This document shows positions 8,319 through 16,277 of a DNA stretch of 43,531 bases, in pieces. The stretch is taken from contig NZ_LCYG01000077.1 of assembly GCF_001017175.1 (NCBI RefSeq), forward strand, positions 1 to 43,531. Direction: 5' to 3'. The notes under the pieces were generated by a model that saw only the letters and a program-made list of their open reading frames with translations, searched no databases and had not been told where the DNA came from. The stretch is from Microvirga vignae (GTDB lineage Bacteria > Pseudomonadota > Alphaproteobacteria > Rhizobiales > Beijerinckiaceae). Position 1 is the first letter of the stretch, and the number at the start of each line of letters is the position of its first letter. The translations under genes and the position numbers were made by a program.

Positions 8319-9500
8319 ATGATCAAGATCTCGAGGCGAAACGCCTTAGCTGGAATAGCAGCAGCCGCCGCGATCGCGACTGTTTCCAGCACTGCTCTCG
8401 CGGCTGAAACGCTCAGGATTGGAGCGATCGGAAGCCTGTCCGGCGGGGGCACTGCGTGGGGTCTCGCCATCAAGCGGGGCGCCGAGCTCGCAATCGACGA
8501 GGTGAATCAGGCTGGTGGATTGAGCGTCGGCGGCAAGAACTATAACCTTGAACTCCTGATGTATGACGATCAATACACTGGCCAAGGAGGCAAAACTGCA
8601 GCTGAGCGGCTCGTATTCCAAGATAAAGTCAAATATATCGTTGGTCCGATAGGCTCCAATCCTGTGCTCAGCGCCATGGAGGTCACAACCCCTCAAAAAG
8701 TTTTGCTAATGTCAAACGGCTATACGCCGAAAATTCTCGATAATGAGCACAAGGCTTCCTATAATTTCCGGTTTACTCTTACGAACCTGGAATATGCGCC
8801 CAGCATGATGAAATGGGTCAAGGAGAACCTGAAAGTCACCAAGGTCGGTATTCTCGTGCCGAACGACGCGATCGGGCAGTCCGTCGCTCCGCCATTGGTG
8901 AAGCTCTACCAAGACAACGGCATTCAAACCGTGGTGGATTATTATGAGCGCGGCTCGAAGGAGTTTTCGCCTCTCATCACGCGCCTCATGGCTGCGGGGA
9001 TCGACGGATTCGATATCAATTTCAACGCCCCGGGAGAAGCGGGGCTGATGGTCAAGCAGGCGCGCCAGATTGGATATGACAAGCTCGTTTACCAAATGGG
9101 GGGGCCGTCCGTTCCCGAAATCATTGAGGTGGCCGGCCAGCATTCTGAAGGCTTCATCTCCTACGAAATGTTCGATTTCGATGCACCTTCGGCACAGCCC
9201 TTCGTGAAAGCATACGCGGCCAAGTATGGAAAGGGTATCATCAACTCCCAGACGCCAGCGTTCTACAACGCGACCAAGATTCTTATCGAGGCGATACGTC
9301 GCGCGGACACTGTCGACGATACCACCAAGATTCGCGATGCAGTTGAAAAGTTGGCGGGATACGATGCCGGGGTCTACGGTCCCGTGCGCTGGACCGGAAA
9401 GGCGATCTACGGGGTCGATCACCAACTTGCTCTGCCGTTCTACGTTGTAGAGGTGAAGAACGGGAAGCCGGTGACCCGGGCCGTTCTCTCCGTCGACTGA
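8319..9500 (+). CDS. LIV-type ABC importer, periplasmic substrate-binding protein (393 aa)
   Basis: Periplasmic binding protein of the branched-chain amino acid/amide family (Peripla_BP_6 fold). The N-terminus MIKISRRNALAG followed by an alanine-rich stretch and a TALA/AE junction near residue 29 is a signal peptide; the twin arginine suggests Tat export, though Sec is possible. The mature start LRIGAIGSLSGGG and the YDDQYT and GPIGSNPVLSA segments are typical. The ATG at 8319 follows an AGAGGG Shine-Dalgarno. It heads a five-gene importer operon and is transcribed divergently from the hydrolase operon with a shared operator, so the ligand is probably the cyclic amide, urea derivative or small amide that the operon degrades, not leucine. 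The ligand itself is inference. Confidence 0.93.
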   Translation: MIKISRRNALAGIAAAAAIATVSSTALAAETLRIGAIGSLSGGGTAWGLAIKRGAELAIDEVNQAGGLSVGGKNYNLELLMYDDQYTGQGGKTAAERLVFQDKVKYIVGPIGSNPVLSAMEVTTPQKVLLMSNGYTPKILDNEHKASYNFRFTLTNLEYAPSMMKWVKENLKVTKVGILVPNDAIGQSVAPPLVKLYQDNGIQTVVDYYERGSKEFSPLITRLMAAGIDGFDINFNAPGEAGLMVKQARQIGYDKLVYQMGGPSVPEIIEVAGQHSEGFISYEMFDFDAPSAQPFVKAYAAKYGKGIINSQTPAFYNATKILIEAIRRADTVDDTTKIRDAVEKLAGYDAGVYGPVRWTGKAIYGVDHQLALPFYVVEVKNGKPVTRAVLSVD

Positions 9501-9573
9501 TCCTTGCCTGTCGAGGCGGCACAGCGCGAGAAAGCGCTGTGCCAGTTGCGTCCTTGCATTTGGAGACCAGCCC

Positions 9574-10452
9574 TTGCTGTCGATGCTGACCAATCCAACC
9601 ATTCTGGGGCAGATTGTCGTAAACGGGATGAGTTTGAGCTCCATCTACATCCTTGTTGCCCTTGGATTCACCCTGCTTTTCGGGATCATGCGCGTTGTAA
9701 ACTTTGCCCACGGCGAATTCGCGATGCTGGGCGGCTTTGCGATGTACTATTTATACGCGGTGTTCAGTCTTCCATGGGTGGCCGCCATTCTGCTTGCCCC
9801 GCTAGCTGTAGCAATTCCAGCTCTCTTCCTGGAGTGGCTCGTTTTTCGCTGGTTTTACCAGAAGATGTTTCAGAGCATGATCGGCCTGCTCGGGCTAAGC
9901 ATCGTGATGATCTACTCGGCCCTGCTGACCTGGGATGCGTTTGAACGCAATATCCCTGCCGCATTCGACGGGATTCTGAGGTTTGCCGGCGTGATCCTTC
10001 CAATCGACCGGTTGGTGACTATCGGCGTCTCAGCGCTCGCGCTCGGCGCTTTTTATTTCCTCATGGTTCATACCCGTATCGGCTTGGCTATGCGGGCGGC
10101 TGCACAAGACGTGGAGATCGCCGGTACCCAGGGGATCGATACCCGCAAGATCTACCGGGTTGCCTTTTTTGTGGCGATCCTGCTCGCCGCGCTTGCAGGA
10201 GCGCTCTACGGGCAAGTCTATGCTGTGTCGCCATTCATGGGGGAGCGCCCACTCTTCGTTGCATTCATCGTGGTCATTCTGGGAGGAATGGGCAGCATCC
10301 CGGGTGCGGCGCTCGGAGGGCTGATATTGGGCTTTACAGAGAGCTTCCTGGGCACGTTCTATGGCGGGTCCGTTGCGTCATACGCGTCTTTCGGAGCCGT
10401 CATTCTGCTTCTGATTTTTCGGCCGTGGGGATTGCTGGGCAAGCCAGAGTAG
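9574..10452 (+). CDS. LIV-type ABC importer, permease (LivH family, 292 aa)
   Basis: Inner-membrane permease with many hydrophobic segments and the family N-terminal block SLSSIYILVALGFTLLFGIM followed by VNFAHGEF. It pairs with the permease at 10485. A GGAG at 9562-9565 sits about 8 nt before the TTG at 9574, so a TTG start is preferred over the ATG at 9583, which would be too far away. The 73-nt gap after the binding-protein gene is typical for such operons, where the binding protein is made in excess. It carries the substrate across the inner membrane with LivM, driven by the two ATPases. Confidence 0.93.
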   Translation: MLSMLTNPTILGQIVVNGMSLSSIYILVALGFTLLFGIMRVVNFAHGEFAMLGGFAMYYLYAVFSLPWVAAILLAPLAVAIPALFLEWLVFRWFYQKMFQSMIGLLGLSIVMIYSALLTWDAFERNIPAAFDGILRFAGVILPIDRLVTIGVSALALGAFYFLMVHTRIGLAMRAAAQDVEIAGTQGIDTRKIYRVAFFVAILLAALAGALYGQVYAVSPFMGERPLFVAFIVVILGGMGSIPGAALGGLILGFTESFLGTFYGGSVASYASFGAVILLLIFRPWGLLGKPE

Positions 10453-10484
10453 CATTGTTCATCTAACCATTCGCAGGATCCGAC

Positions 10485-11489
10485 ATGAACTCGACCGCCG
10501 AAACAGTCCCCGTAATCTCGAAAGTTCGCCTGGGGCGCTCTACGTCCTCCGCCCTCATAGGAGGTGGGATAGCCATCGTCGCTGCCCTTGCAATCATGCC
10601 CTACTTGCTCGACGAGCGATTTTTCTACCATATCGCCATCTTGGTGTGTTTTGCAGCAATCGGCGCGAGCAGTCTGCATCTCATCATTCGAACTGGCCAT
10701 GTCTCATTGTGCCATGCAGCCTTCATCGGTGTCGGAGCTTACGTGTCCGCAAACGTGGTGATGAAGCTGGGGTTTCCGTTTGTGGGTGGTCTGGTCGCAG
10801 GCACGCTCGCGGCGGCGGGCCTAGGTCTTATGATCGGTCCGGTCATTTTGAGGCTCACAGGCAAATACTTCGTGCTAATCACATTTCTGTTCGGGGAAAT
10901 CCTGCGAATGGTCTTTGTCGACTGGCAGAGCATCACCGGCGGAGCCAATGGACTGTCGGGAATCCCCGCGCCCGCTCCGGTTTTCGCCGAGCCCAAGTAC
11001 TTCTATGCCCTTGCTCTTCTCGCCGCGACCGCTTGCGTCGCCGTTTGTGGCCGCATCCTCAGTTCAGAAACCGGCCGTTTTGTGAATGCCATTCGCGAGT
11101 CCGAGCAACTCACCGAGTGCGTCGGCGTTCCGGTCATCCGCACCAAGGTGATGATTTTCGTCATAGCATGCGGCTTTGCTGGCTTCGCCGGTGCGTTGAT
11201 TGCCCACTACGCGCGCTATATCAGCCCGCCGAATTTCGGACCGTTGGAGTCTTTGAATCTCGTGATCATGAACGTCATCGGTGGCATGCAAACCTTAGTT
11301 GGGCCCTTGCTCGGTGCCATCTTCCTTGTGCTCGTACCTGAGTTCCTGCGCGGCTACGTCCAACTCCAGCACATTATGTTTGGCGTGATCCTGATCCTCG
11401 TCATGGCATTTTTACCGGCAGGCGTCGTGGGCGTGAAGGACTGGGTTGCTAGGCGCATGATTCCACACGATCGCAGGGGGGAGCAGTGA
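10485..11489 (+). CDS. LIV-type ABC importer, permease (LivM family, 334 aa)
   Basis: Second membrane permease. It has a hydrophobic multi-helix profile, the LivM-type GHVSLCHAAFIGVGAY segment (equivalent to the usual GQ-SLG-AAF block) and the YFVLITFLFGEILR helix. Its stop overlaps the start of the first ATPase gene by 4 nt (GTGA), so the two are translationally coupled. It forms a heterodimeric channel with the LivH-type subunit. Confidence 0.93.
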   Translation: MNSTAETVPVISKVRLGRSTSSALIGGGIAIVAALAIMPYLLDERFFYHIAILVCFAAIGASSLHLIIRTGHVSLCHAAFIGVGAYVSANVVMKLGFPFVGGLVAGTLAAAGLGLMIGPVILRLTGKYFVLITFLFGEILRMVFVDWQSITGGANGLSGIPAPAPVFAEPKYFYALALLAATACVAVCGRILSSETGRFVNAIRESEQLTECVGVPVIRTKVMIFVIACGFAGFAGALIAHYARYISPPNFGPLESLNLVIMNVIGGMQTLVGPLLGAIFLVLVPEFLRGYVQLQHIMFGVILILVMAFLPAGVVGVKDWVARRMIPHDRRGEQ

Positions 11490-12259
11490 GCCCGCTTCTT
11501 GAGGTGCATAAACTTTCCCGCTTCTTCGGTGGGCTGAGGGCCGTCAACGATCTTAGTTTCACGGTCTCTTCCGGAGAGATTTTCGGCATCATTGGGCCGA
11601 ACGGGGCCGGCAAGAGCACCGCCGTAAACCTGGTCAGCGGGGTCACGAAACCTACGAGTGGCAAGGTCCGCTTCCAGGGGACCGACGTGACAGGTCAGCC
11701 TCCGCACAAGCTGGTGCAGTATGGCCTCGCCCGCACCTTCCAATCAACGACGGTCTTCGGTAACTGCACCGTGGAGGAGAATTGCCGCCGCGGGAGCTAT
11801 CTCGCGCGATACCCAGGATTCTTTCACTCGTTCTTCTCGACGTCAAAGGCTGGCGAGATGCGGCAGGCCTCGGACTCACGTGTGGCTGAAGTTCTGGAGT
11901 GGCTAGATCTCCATCGGGTGCGGAATGTACGTGCTGCGGATTTGCCCTACGGTGCGCAGAAGACGCTCGGGATGGCGATCTCGCTCATGGCATGGCCGAA
12001 GCTATTGATGCTGGATGAGCCAGTGGCGGGATTGAGCGCGGCGGAGGCTGACAATGTCCGCGACACGATCAGAAAGATCAGAGCAGAGGGCATCTCCGTG
12101 GTCGTCATAGACCACAACATGCGGTTTATGGCCGGTCTGTGTGATCGGATTCTCGTTCTTCATCATGGCCAGGAGCTTGCTCACGGGTTGCCGCAGGACG
12201 TTCTCAGCGATCCAAATGTTATCGAGGCTTATTTGGGGCGCCGGTATGTCAAAGCTTGA
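11486..12259 (+). CDS. LIV-type ABC importer, ATP-binding protein (LivG family, 257 aa)
   Basis: ABC ATPase with Walker A GPNGAGKST at residues 37-45, Walker B LLMLDEP and a switch histidine in VIDHNMRF. The signature motif is degenerate (LPYGAQK where LSYGxQR is usual), as is common in LivG-type subunits. It starts at GTG 11486, overlapping the LivM stop by 4 nt. It hydrolyses ATP on the cytoplasmic side to drive import. Confidence 0.93.
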   Translation: MSPLLEVHKLSRFFGGLRAVNDLSFTVSSGEIFGIIGPNGAGKSTAVNLVSGVTKPTSGKVRFQGTDVTGQPPHKLVQYGLARTFQSTTVFGNCTVEENCRRGSYLARYPGFFHSFFSTSKAGEMRQASDSRVAEVLEWLDLHRVRNVRAADLPYGAQKTLGMAISLMAWPKLLMLDEPVAGLSAAEADNVRDTIRKIRAEGISVVVIDHNMRFMAGLCDRILVLHHGQELAHGLPQDVLSDPNVIEAYLGRRYVKA

Positions 12260-12956
12260 GTTGCGCAACGTCGGCGTCCGATACGGAAATATCGTAGGTA
12301 CCCAGGAGTTGTCTCTCCGCCTTGAGAGCGCGCAGACCGTTGCGCTCGTGGGCTCGAACGGCGCCGGCAAGAGCAGCACGTTGAAAGCGATTATGGGTCT
12401 GGCGAAGTATCCCGTCGGAGACATCCTGCTTGCGGGAAAAAGCATAAAGCAAATGCCTGCTTTCGAGATCGTGCGTGCCGGGATCGGCTATTCGCCGGAA
12501 GGGCGCCGCGTCTTCGGTGGGATGTCCGTTTTGGAGAATCTCAAGGTTGGTGCGTACAGTCGAAAGGGCGGCGAGTTCGAAGCGGATCTCCAGCGGGTCT
12601 TTGGCTATTTTCCGCGGCTCAAAGAACGAGCGTCTCAAAGAGCTGGAAGCCTCTCCGGCGGCGAACAGCAAATGCTTGCCATTGGTCGGGCTTTGATGGC
12701 TCGTCCATCAGTCTTCCTGTTGGACGAGCCATCTCTTGGCCTTGCGCCCGTTATCGTGGAGCGCATTGGAGATGTCCTGCAGGAGATCCAAAGGGCTGAG
12801 CAGCTCTCGATCATACTTGCAGAGCAAAATGCCGCTTGGGCGCTCTCCATTGCCGATCAAGCAGTGATCGTTGAGCTCGGTCGTGTGACGATGACGGGCC
12901 CAGCGGCAGAAATCGCCGAGGATCCCCGGGTGCAGAGAGCTTATCTTGGAATTTGA
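12246..12956 (+). CDS. LIV-type ABC importer, ATP-binding protein (LivF family, 236 aa)
   Basis: Second ABC ATPase. Walker A is GSNGAGKSS at residues 36-44, the signature is LSGGEQQ and Walker B is FLLDEPSLGL. I use the ATG at 12246 (MSKLELRNVGVRYG) because it gives the standard LivF N-terminus; the longer upstream frame from 12141 is out of context and overlaps livG coding. It overlaps the LivG-type gene by 14 nt and closes the importer operon. Confidence 0.93.
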   Translation: MSKLELRNVGVRYGNIVGTQELSLRLESAQTVALVGSNGAGKSSTLKAIMGLAKYPVGDILLAGKSIKQMPAFEIVRAGIGYSPEGRRVFGGMSVLENLKVGAYSRKGGEFEADLQRVFGYFPRLKERASQRAGSLSGGEQQMLAIGRALMARPSVFLLDEPSLGLAPVIVERIGDVLQEIQRAEQLSIILAEQNAAWALSIADQAVIVELGRVTMTGPAAEIAEDPRVQRAYLGI

Positions 12957-13002
12957 CCGGCCACCTGGCCGTTGCGGAACGGACCAGGAGCGCCACCGCG
13001 AA

Positions 13003-13020
13003 GACGGCCCGCGGGCCGTC
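13003..13020. terminator. Hairpin between converging genes
   Basis: An 18-nt perfect palindrome (GACGGCCCG/CGGGCCGTC) sits between the end of the ABC operon (12956) and the stop of the converging PuuE-like gene (13019). It is very GC-rich, as expected for a bidirectional terminator, but it has no T-run, so the assignment is tentative. Confidence 0.45.
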
Positions 13021-13918
13021 AGTCGGGCCGGGGAAGCACGTTGGATGGAAGCTGGGCTGCGAATTTAGCGATCTCGCCCGGGGTAGTGATCCAGATCTGA
13101 TCGCGGTGCTTCAGGATGTGGTCCATCGCCCAACGAAAAGCGCGCATCCGGAATGGTTGGCCAATGATGAACGGATGAACCGAGATGCCGAAGACCAATG
13201 GATAGCGCTTGGAGCGCTCCAGCATCTCATCGAATTGATCGATCGCCATATCCGAGAATTCACGTCCGCTGTGCTGTCGAAACACTAAGGCTGGGGAGTC
13301 ATTGATCTCGAGCGGGTACGGCACGGACAGGATCGGACCAGACCGTGTCTTCATCCAGAAAGGCTGGTCATCGGCAGGCCAGTCCAACTGGTAGGAATAG
13401 CCTGCCTCCTTCAATAGATCGAGGGTTCGGTCCGACTGTGCCAGATAGGGACCCATCCAGCCCTCCGGCTTTCGTCCAGTGATACGCGTGATGGACTGCG
13501 TGCACTCGGCGATCATTCGCTCTTCGTCGACCTCCCACAGCACGTCCTGCCGCTCGGCATTGGTCCGGCCATGGGCGATGTACTCGTCACCGGCACGGGC
13601 GTTGATCCGTTCCACAATGTCCGGACTTAGCTCAAGCGCGAGCGAGTTCACATTATGCGAGCCCGGCACCCCATAATCATCGAGCAGATCCAGATAGGAC
13701 CACAAGCCAACGCGATTGCCGTATTCCCGCCAGGCGAAGTTACGCTGGTTCTGCGGAGCCGTTCCTGCGGCGCTGTCGGAACCGAGCCCAGCGCGGTAGG
13801 CGAAAACCTCGATGTTGTTGCAGAACGTCACTGCCAGTCGTGTGCCGTTCGGCCACTCGTATACCGGGCGCTTGTGGATGGGAGAGAACGGGTAGCGATT
13901 GTGGTGGGGCAGACGCAA
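13019..13918 (-). CDS. PuuE/imidase-type polysaccharide deacetylase-fold hydrolase (299 aa), TTG start
   Basis: Third PuuE-like hydrolase, with the blocks YPFSPIHKRPVYEWPNG, REYGNRVGLWSYL, IAHGRTNAE, DWPADDQPFWM and HPFIIGQPFR. The open frame runs back to 14377 through an IS3 transposase remnant, but the native gene should start at the TTG at 13918: GGAGG at 13929-13925 is 6 nt upstream, and the protein then begins MRLPHHNRYPFSP, like its paralogues, at 299 aa. Translating further would also read through the operator at 13974-13988. It is transcribed alone, converging on the ABC operon and diverging from the lyase operon. Expected to open a cyclic amide or imide; the substrate is unknown. Confidence 0.86.
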   Translation of the reverse strand: MRLPHHNRYPFSPIHKRPVYEWPNGTRLAVTFCNNIEVFAYRAGLGSDSAAGTAPQNQRNFAWREYGNRVGLWSYLDLLDDYGVPGSHNVNSLALELSPDIVERINARAGDEYIAHGRTNAERQDVLWEVDEERMIAECTQSITRITGRKPEGWMGPYLAQSDRTLDLLKEAGYSYQLDWPADDQPFWMKTRSGPILSVPYPLEINDSPALVFRQHSGREFSDMAIDQFDEMLERSKRYPLVFGISVHPFIIGQPFRMRAFRWAMDHILKHRDQIWITTPGEIAKFAAQLPSNVLPRPD

Positions 13919-13973
13919 GGCGAACCTCCGAGTGTGAGAACCCAGATGGACGTTGACACGCAGCAGTAACATG

Positions 13974-13988
13974 GTCAACTGTCGACAC
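13974..13988. promoter_or_regulatory. Operator site 2 of the shared 15-bp motif
   Basis: The plus strand reads GTCAACTGTCGACAC. The first 14 bases are identical to site 1 read on the opposite strand. It lies 56 nt upstream of the TTG start of the PuuE-like gene (13918), at the edge of the IS3 remnant. Confidence 0.7.
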
Positions 13989-13992
13989 GAAA

Positions 13993-14427
13993 CATGGAGA
14001 TGGTACTGCTCGACCAAGCGGATGATCTCGATCTTCTCGCAAGCCAGGTACCTCATGCGCAGTCCTCCCCATCCTCGCACATGCTTTCGGAGCAGGCGGT
14101 TCTCCAGGGGCGGATCAGCCACGACCTCCTTCAGGGTGGGTTCCCGGCGCAGCCTCTCGAACTCGTCTGAGATGGTCTCCCGAGTGGTGTCATCCGCTAG
14201 GCGCCATTTGTCGGCTCCAGGAGCCTCCTTGGACCAGCGGTAGCACACATTGGGTAGCATGCCCTCGCGCCGGCAGAGCGCGGCGACGCTGTCCTCACCG
14301 CGCAGGTTCTCCAGCACGATCCGGATCTTCCCGTCGGCGGAGTAGTGCTTAGCGCGGGCGCGGCGGATCTCCTTCACTACCGTCTCGCCCGACTCCTTGG
14401 CCAGCCTTGGTTCTGTCTCATCTTCAT
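13993..14427 (-). mobile_element. Degenerate IS3-family (ISRj2-like) transposase remnant
   Basis: The minus strand encodes recognisable IS3 OrfA sequence (RRARAKHYSADGKIRIVL, then SVAALCRREGM and YRWSKE, then TLKEVV). It runs directly into the beginning of an OrfB (MRYLACEKIEIIRLVEQ) and stops after about 20 OrfB residues, at roughly 13993. The expected OrfA start ATG AGA CAG at 14421-14413 is out of frame with the rest, so a frameshift is present. No DDE catalytic region and no clear terminal inverted repeats remain, so it is dead. Both ends are approximate. It lies between two intact operator sites in the divergent region of the PuuE-like gene and the lyase operon. Confidence 0.75.
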
Positions 14428-14549
14428 TCCCTCAGATGCTACGATGAACCATGACCTCTTCCGCCTTCAACTCGGCCGATCTGTCTCCTGAGCGATTACG
14501 GCGGACACCAGAGACCGATCCAACAACTGCTCGGGCGAGCCGCTACAGA

Positions 14550-14564
14550 CTGTTGACAGTTTAC
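14550..14564. promoter_or_regulatory. Operator site 3 of the shared 15-bp motif, with overlapping -35
   Basis: The minus strand reads GTAAACTGTCAACAG, and the plus strand CTGTTGACAGTTTAC is the exact reverse complement of site 5. On the plus strand TTGACA (14553-14558) with a 16-nt spacer leads to TAAGGT (14575-14580), a possible promoter for the lyase operon starting at 14647. Confidence 0.72.
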
Positions 14565-14646
14565 ATGAACTCGCTAAGGTGAATTTAGGTCGGCAGCCGT
14601 CGGTCGCCGGCAGTCGCTATTCGTTCTGCTAGAGGCGGGATGGTTT

Positions 14647-15516
14647 ATGCATTCAACACAAAAGCTTAAAAGCATTCTGGACCGGCGTGCCGCCGTTACA
14701 ATACCTGGCGCTGCCAATGCAATGTTCGCCCGGGTTATTGAGGATCTCGGTTTCGAGGCCGTCTACGTGACAGGTGCAGGCGTCGCAAACATGCACCTTG
14801 GCGCTCCCGACATCGGTTTGACCACAATGACAGAAGTGGCAGAGGTTGTCGCAACGATTGCTGACGCGGTGTCCCTGCCGCTCATCGTCGATGCCGATAC
14901 CGGTTTCGGAAACGCCGTCAACATGGTGCGAACCATCCGGACATTCGAGCGGGCAGGGGCGTCCGGCATTCAGATCGAGGATCAGGTCTTCCCGAAGAAA
15001 TGCGGGCATTTCAGCGGCAAGGAAGTTATCCCGGTCGGCGACATGGTTCAGAAAATCAAAGCTGCCGTCGACAGCCGGCGGGATCAGGATCTTCAGATCA
15101 TCGCCCGCACCGACGCCAGGGCCATCGAAGGCTTCGATCGGGCTATGGACCGCGCGAGGGCCTATATCGAGGCTGGGGCGGATGTCACCTTTGTCGAGGC
15201 ACCCACGAGCCTCGACGAGCTGGCTCGCATTCCCCGCGAGCTGTCGATGCCGCAGGTGGCCAACATCGTGTATGGCGGAAAGACGCCGGATCCTGGGCGC
15301 GAGAGGCTGGCCGAGATGGGCTTCTCGATTGTGCTCTATGCCAATGCTGCCCTGCAGGTAGCACTCAAGGCCTCGTATGAAGTGCTCGGCGCCTTGAAGA
15401 ACGAAGGCTCGCTCGGCACGGTCGGAAACCTTCTCGCCTCGTTTGAGGAGCGCCAGCGCGCAGTCGCCAAGGATCAATGGGATGCGCATGAGGCGCGCTA
15501 TCGCGCAGAAGCTTGA
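14647..15516 (+). CDS. Isocitrate lyase/PEP mutase-family carbon-carbon lyase (289 aa)
   Basis: Member of the ICL/PEPM superfamily, closest in motif to dimethylmalate lyase, methylisocitrate lyase and oxaloacetate-type lyases. The Mg-binding DADTGFGN starts at Asp82 (Asp82, Asp84) and the flexible-loop motif KKCGH is at 117-121 with catalytic Cys119. At 289 aa it is the length of the short lyase/PEP-mutase clade, not of full isocitrate lyase. It is the first gene of the 14647-20485 operon behind operator site 3. In this context it would do the final retro-aldol cleavage of a 2-hydroxy dicarboxylate, giving pyruvate or glyoxylate plus a second acid; the exact substrate is inferred, not shown. 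Confidence 0.9.
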   Translation: MHSTQKLKSILDRRAAVTIPGAANAMFARVIEDLGFEAVYVTGAGVANMHLGAPDIGLTTMTEVAEVVATIADAVSLPLIVDADTGFGNAVNMVRTIRTFERAGASGIQIEDQVFPKKCGHFSGKEVIPVGDMVQKIKAAVDSRRDQDLQIIARTDARAIEGFDRAMDRARAYIEAGADVTFVEAPTSLDELARIPRELSMPQVANIVYGGKTPDPGRERLAEMGFSIVLYANAALQVALKASYEVLGALKNEGSLGTVGNLLASFEERQRAVAKDQWDAHEARYRAEA

Positions 15517-15526
15517 GGAGCCTGTC

Positions 15527-16207
15527 ATGACCAAACCCTGGGACGGAATCATCTCGGAAGAAGAGCAGCGCGCCTACAACGCGGCCGGATTCGGGCGTGC
15601 GACGGGCATCGGCAAGCGCCCGGCGTTGCTCATCATCGATGTCCAATATCGCACGGTCGGCACGACTCCAAAGCCGTTCTGGGAAGCGATAGAGGAGTTC
15701 CCTACCTCGTGCGGCGAAGTGGCATGGAAAGCCGTTGGCAACATCAGGCGCGTGCTTGATGTGTTTCGCGAGCGCCAGTGGCCCGTCCTCTATCCGCACG
15801 TCGCTCCCAAGGAGTCCTTCGATTACGGTCGCCTGTCCGACAAGGTGCCCGCGATCATGAATGTTGCTTCCAAAGGATACGAGTTCGTCGCTGAAATTGC
15901 GCCTTCGGATAAGGATATTCTCCTCCCGAAGAAGCATCCGAGCGCATTCTTCGGAACGCCGCTCGTGAGCTATCTCATCAATCTCGGTGCCGACAGCCTC
16001 GTCGTAACCGGATGTTCGACAAGCGGCTGCGTTCGCAGCAGCGTTGTCGATGCGTTCGCGTACAATTTCCGTGTCCTGGTCCCGGAGGATGCTGTCTACG
16101 ATCGTTCAGCGACATCGCACGCAGTCAATCTCTTCGACATGGCGTCGAAATATGCGGACGTGATGCCCACCGAGAAGGCCCTTGCGACTCTGCACGCCAT
16201 CGAATGA
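15527..16207 (+). CDS. Isochorismatase-fold amidohydrolase, N-carbamoylsarcosine amidase-like (226 aa)
   Basis: Cysteine hydrolase of the isochorismatase superfamily. Asp38 is in LLIIDVQ, a catalytic Lys is at 135 or 136 in LPKKHPSAF, and the nucleophile Cys168 is in TGCSTSGCVRSS. The TSGCVR version of the motif is that of N-carbamoylsarcosine and related N-carbamoyl amidases. The ATG at 15527 follows a GAGGAG Shine-Dalgarno and lies 10 nt after the lyase stop; the longer frame from 15443 overlaps the lyase gene. It would release ammonia and CO2 from an N-carbamoyl acid, or ammonia from an amide, after ring opening. Confidence 0.9.
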   Translation: MTKPWDGIISEEEQRAYNAAGFGRATGIGKRPALLIIDVQYRTVGTTPKPFWEAIEEFPTSCGEVAWKAVGNIRRVLDVFRERQWPVLYPHVAPKESFDYGRLSDKVPAIMNVASKGYEFVAEIAPSDKDILLPKKHPSAFFGTPLVSYLINLGADSLVVTGCSTSGCVRSSVVDAFAYNFRVLVPEDAVYDRSATSHAVNLFDMASKYADVMPTEKALATLHAIE

Positions 16208-16277
16208 CATTTCGACACGAGCGGTATTTCGGCGGAGCGTAGGGGGCCGCCAGAAGATCTGATCGTTGAGGATGGTT

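Noticed and set aside
8712..9644. Long antisense frame opposite the substrate-binding protein
   Set aside because: It is a shadow of the plus-strand gene in GC-rich codon usage, and the translation shows no domain. Similar long antisense frames at 14653-15552, 17540-18844, 23050-24315 and 24856-26010 were rejected for the same reason.
13019..14377. A natural 452-aa transposase-HTH/deacetylase fusion protein
   Set aside because: The N-terminal part is a frameshifted IS3 remnant, an operator lies in the frame, and a good Shine-Dalgarno with TTG start marks the native gene at 13918.
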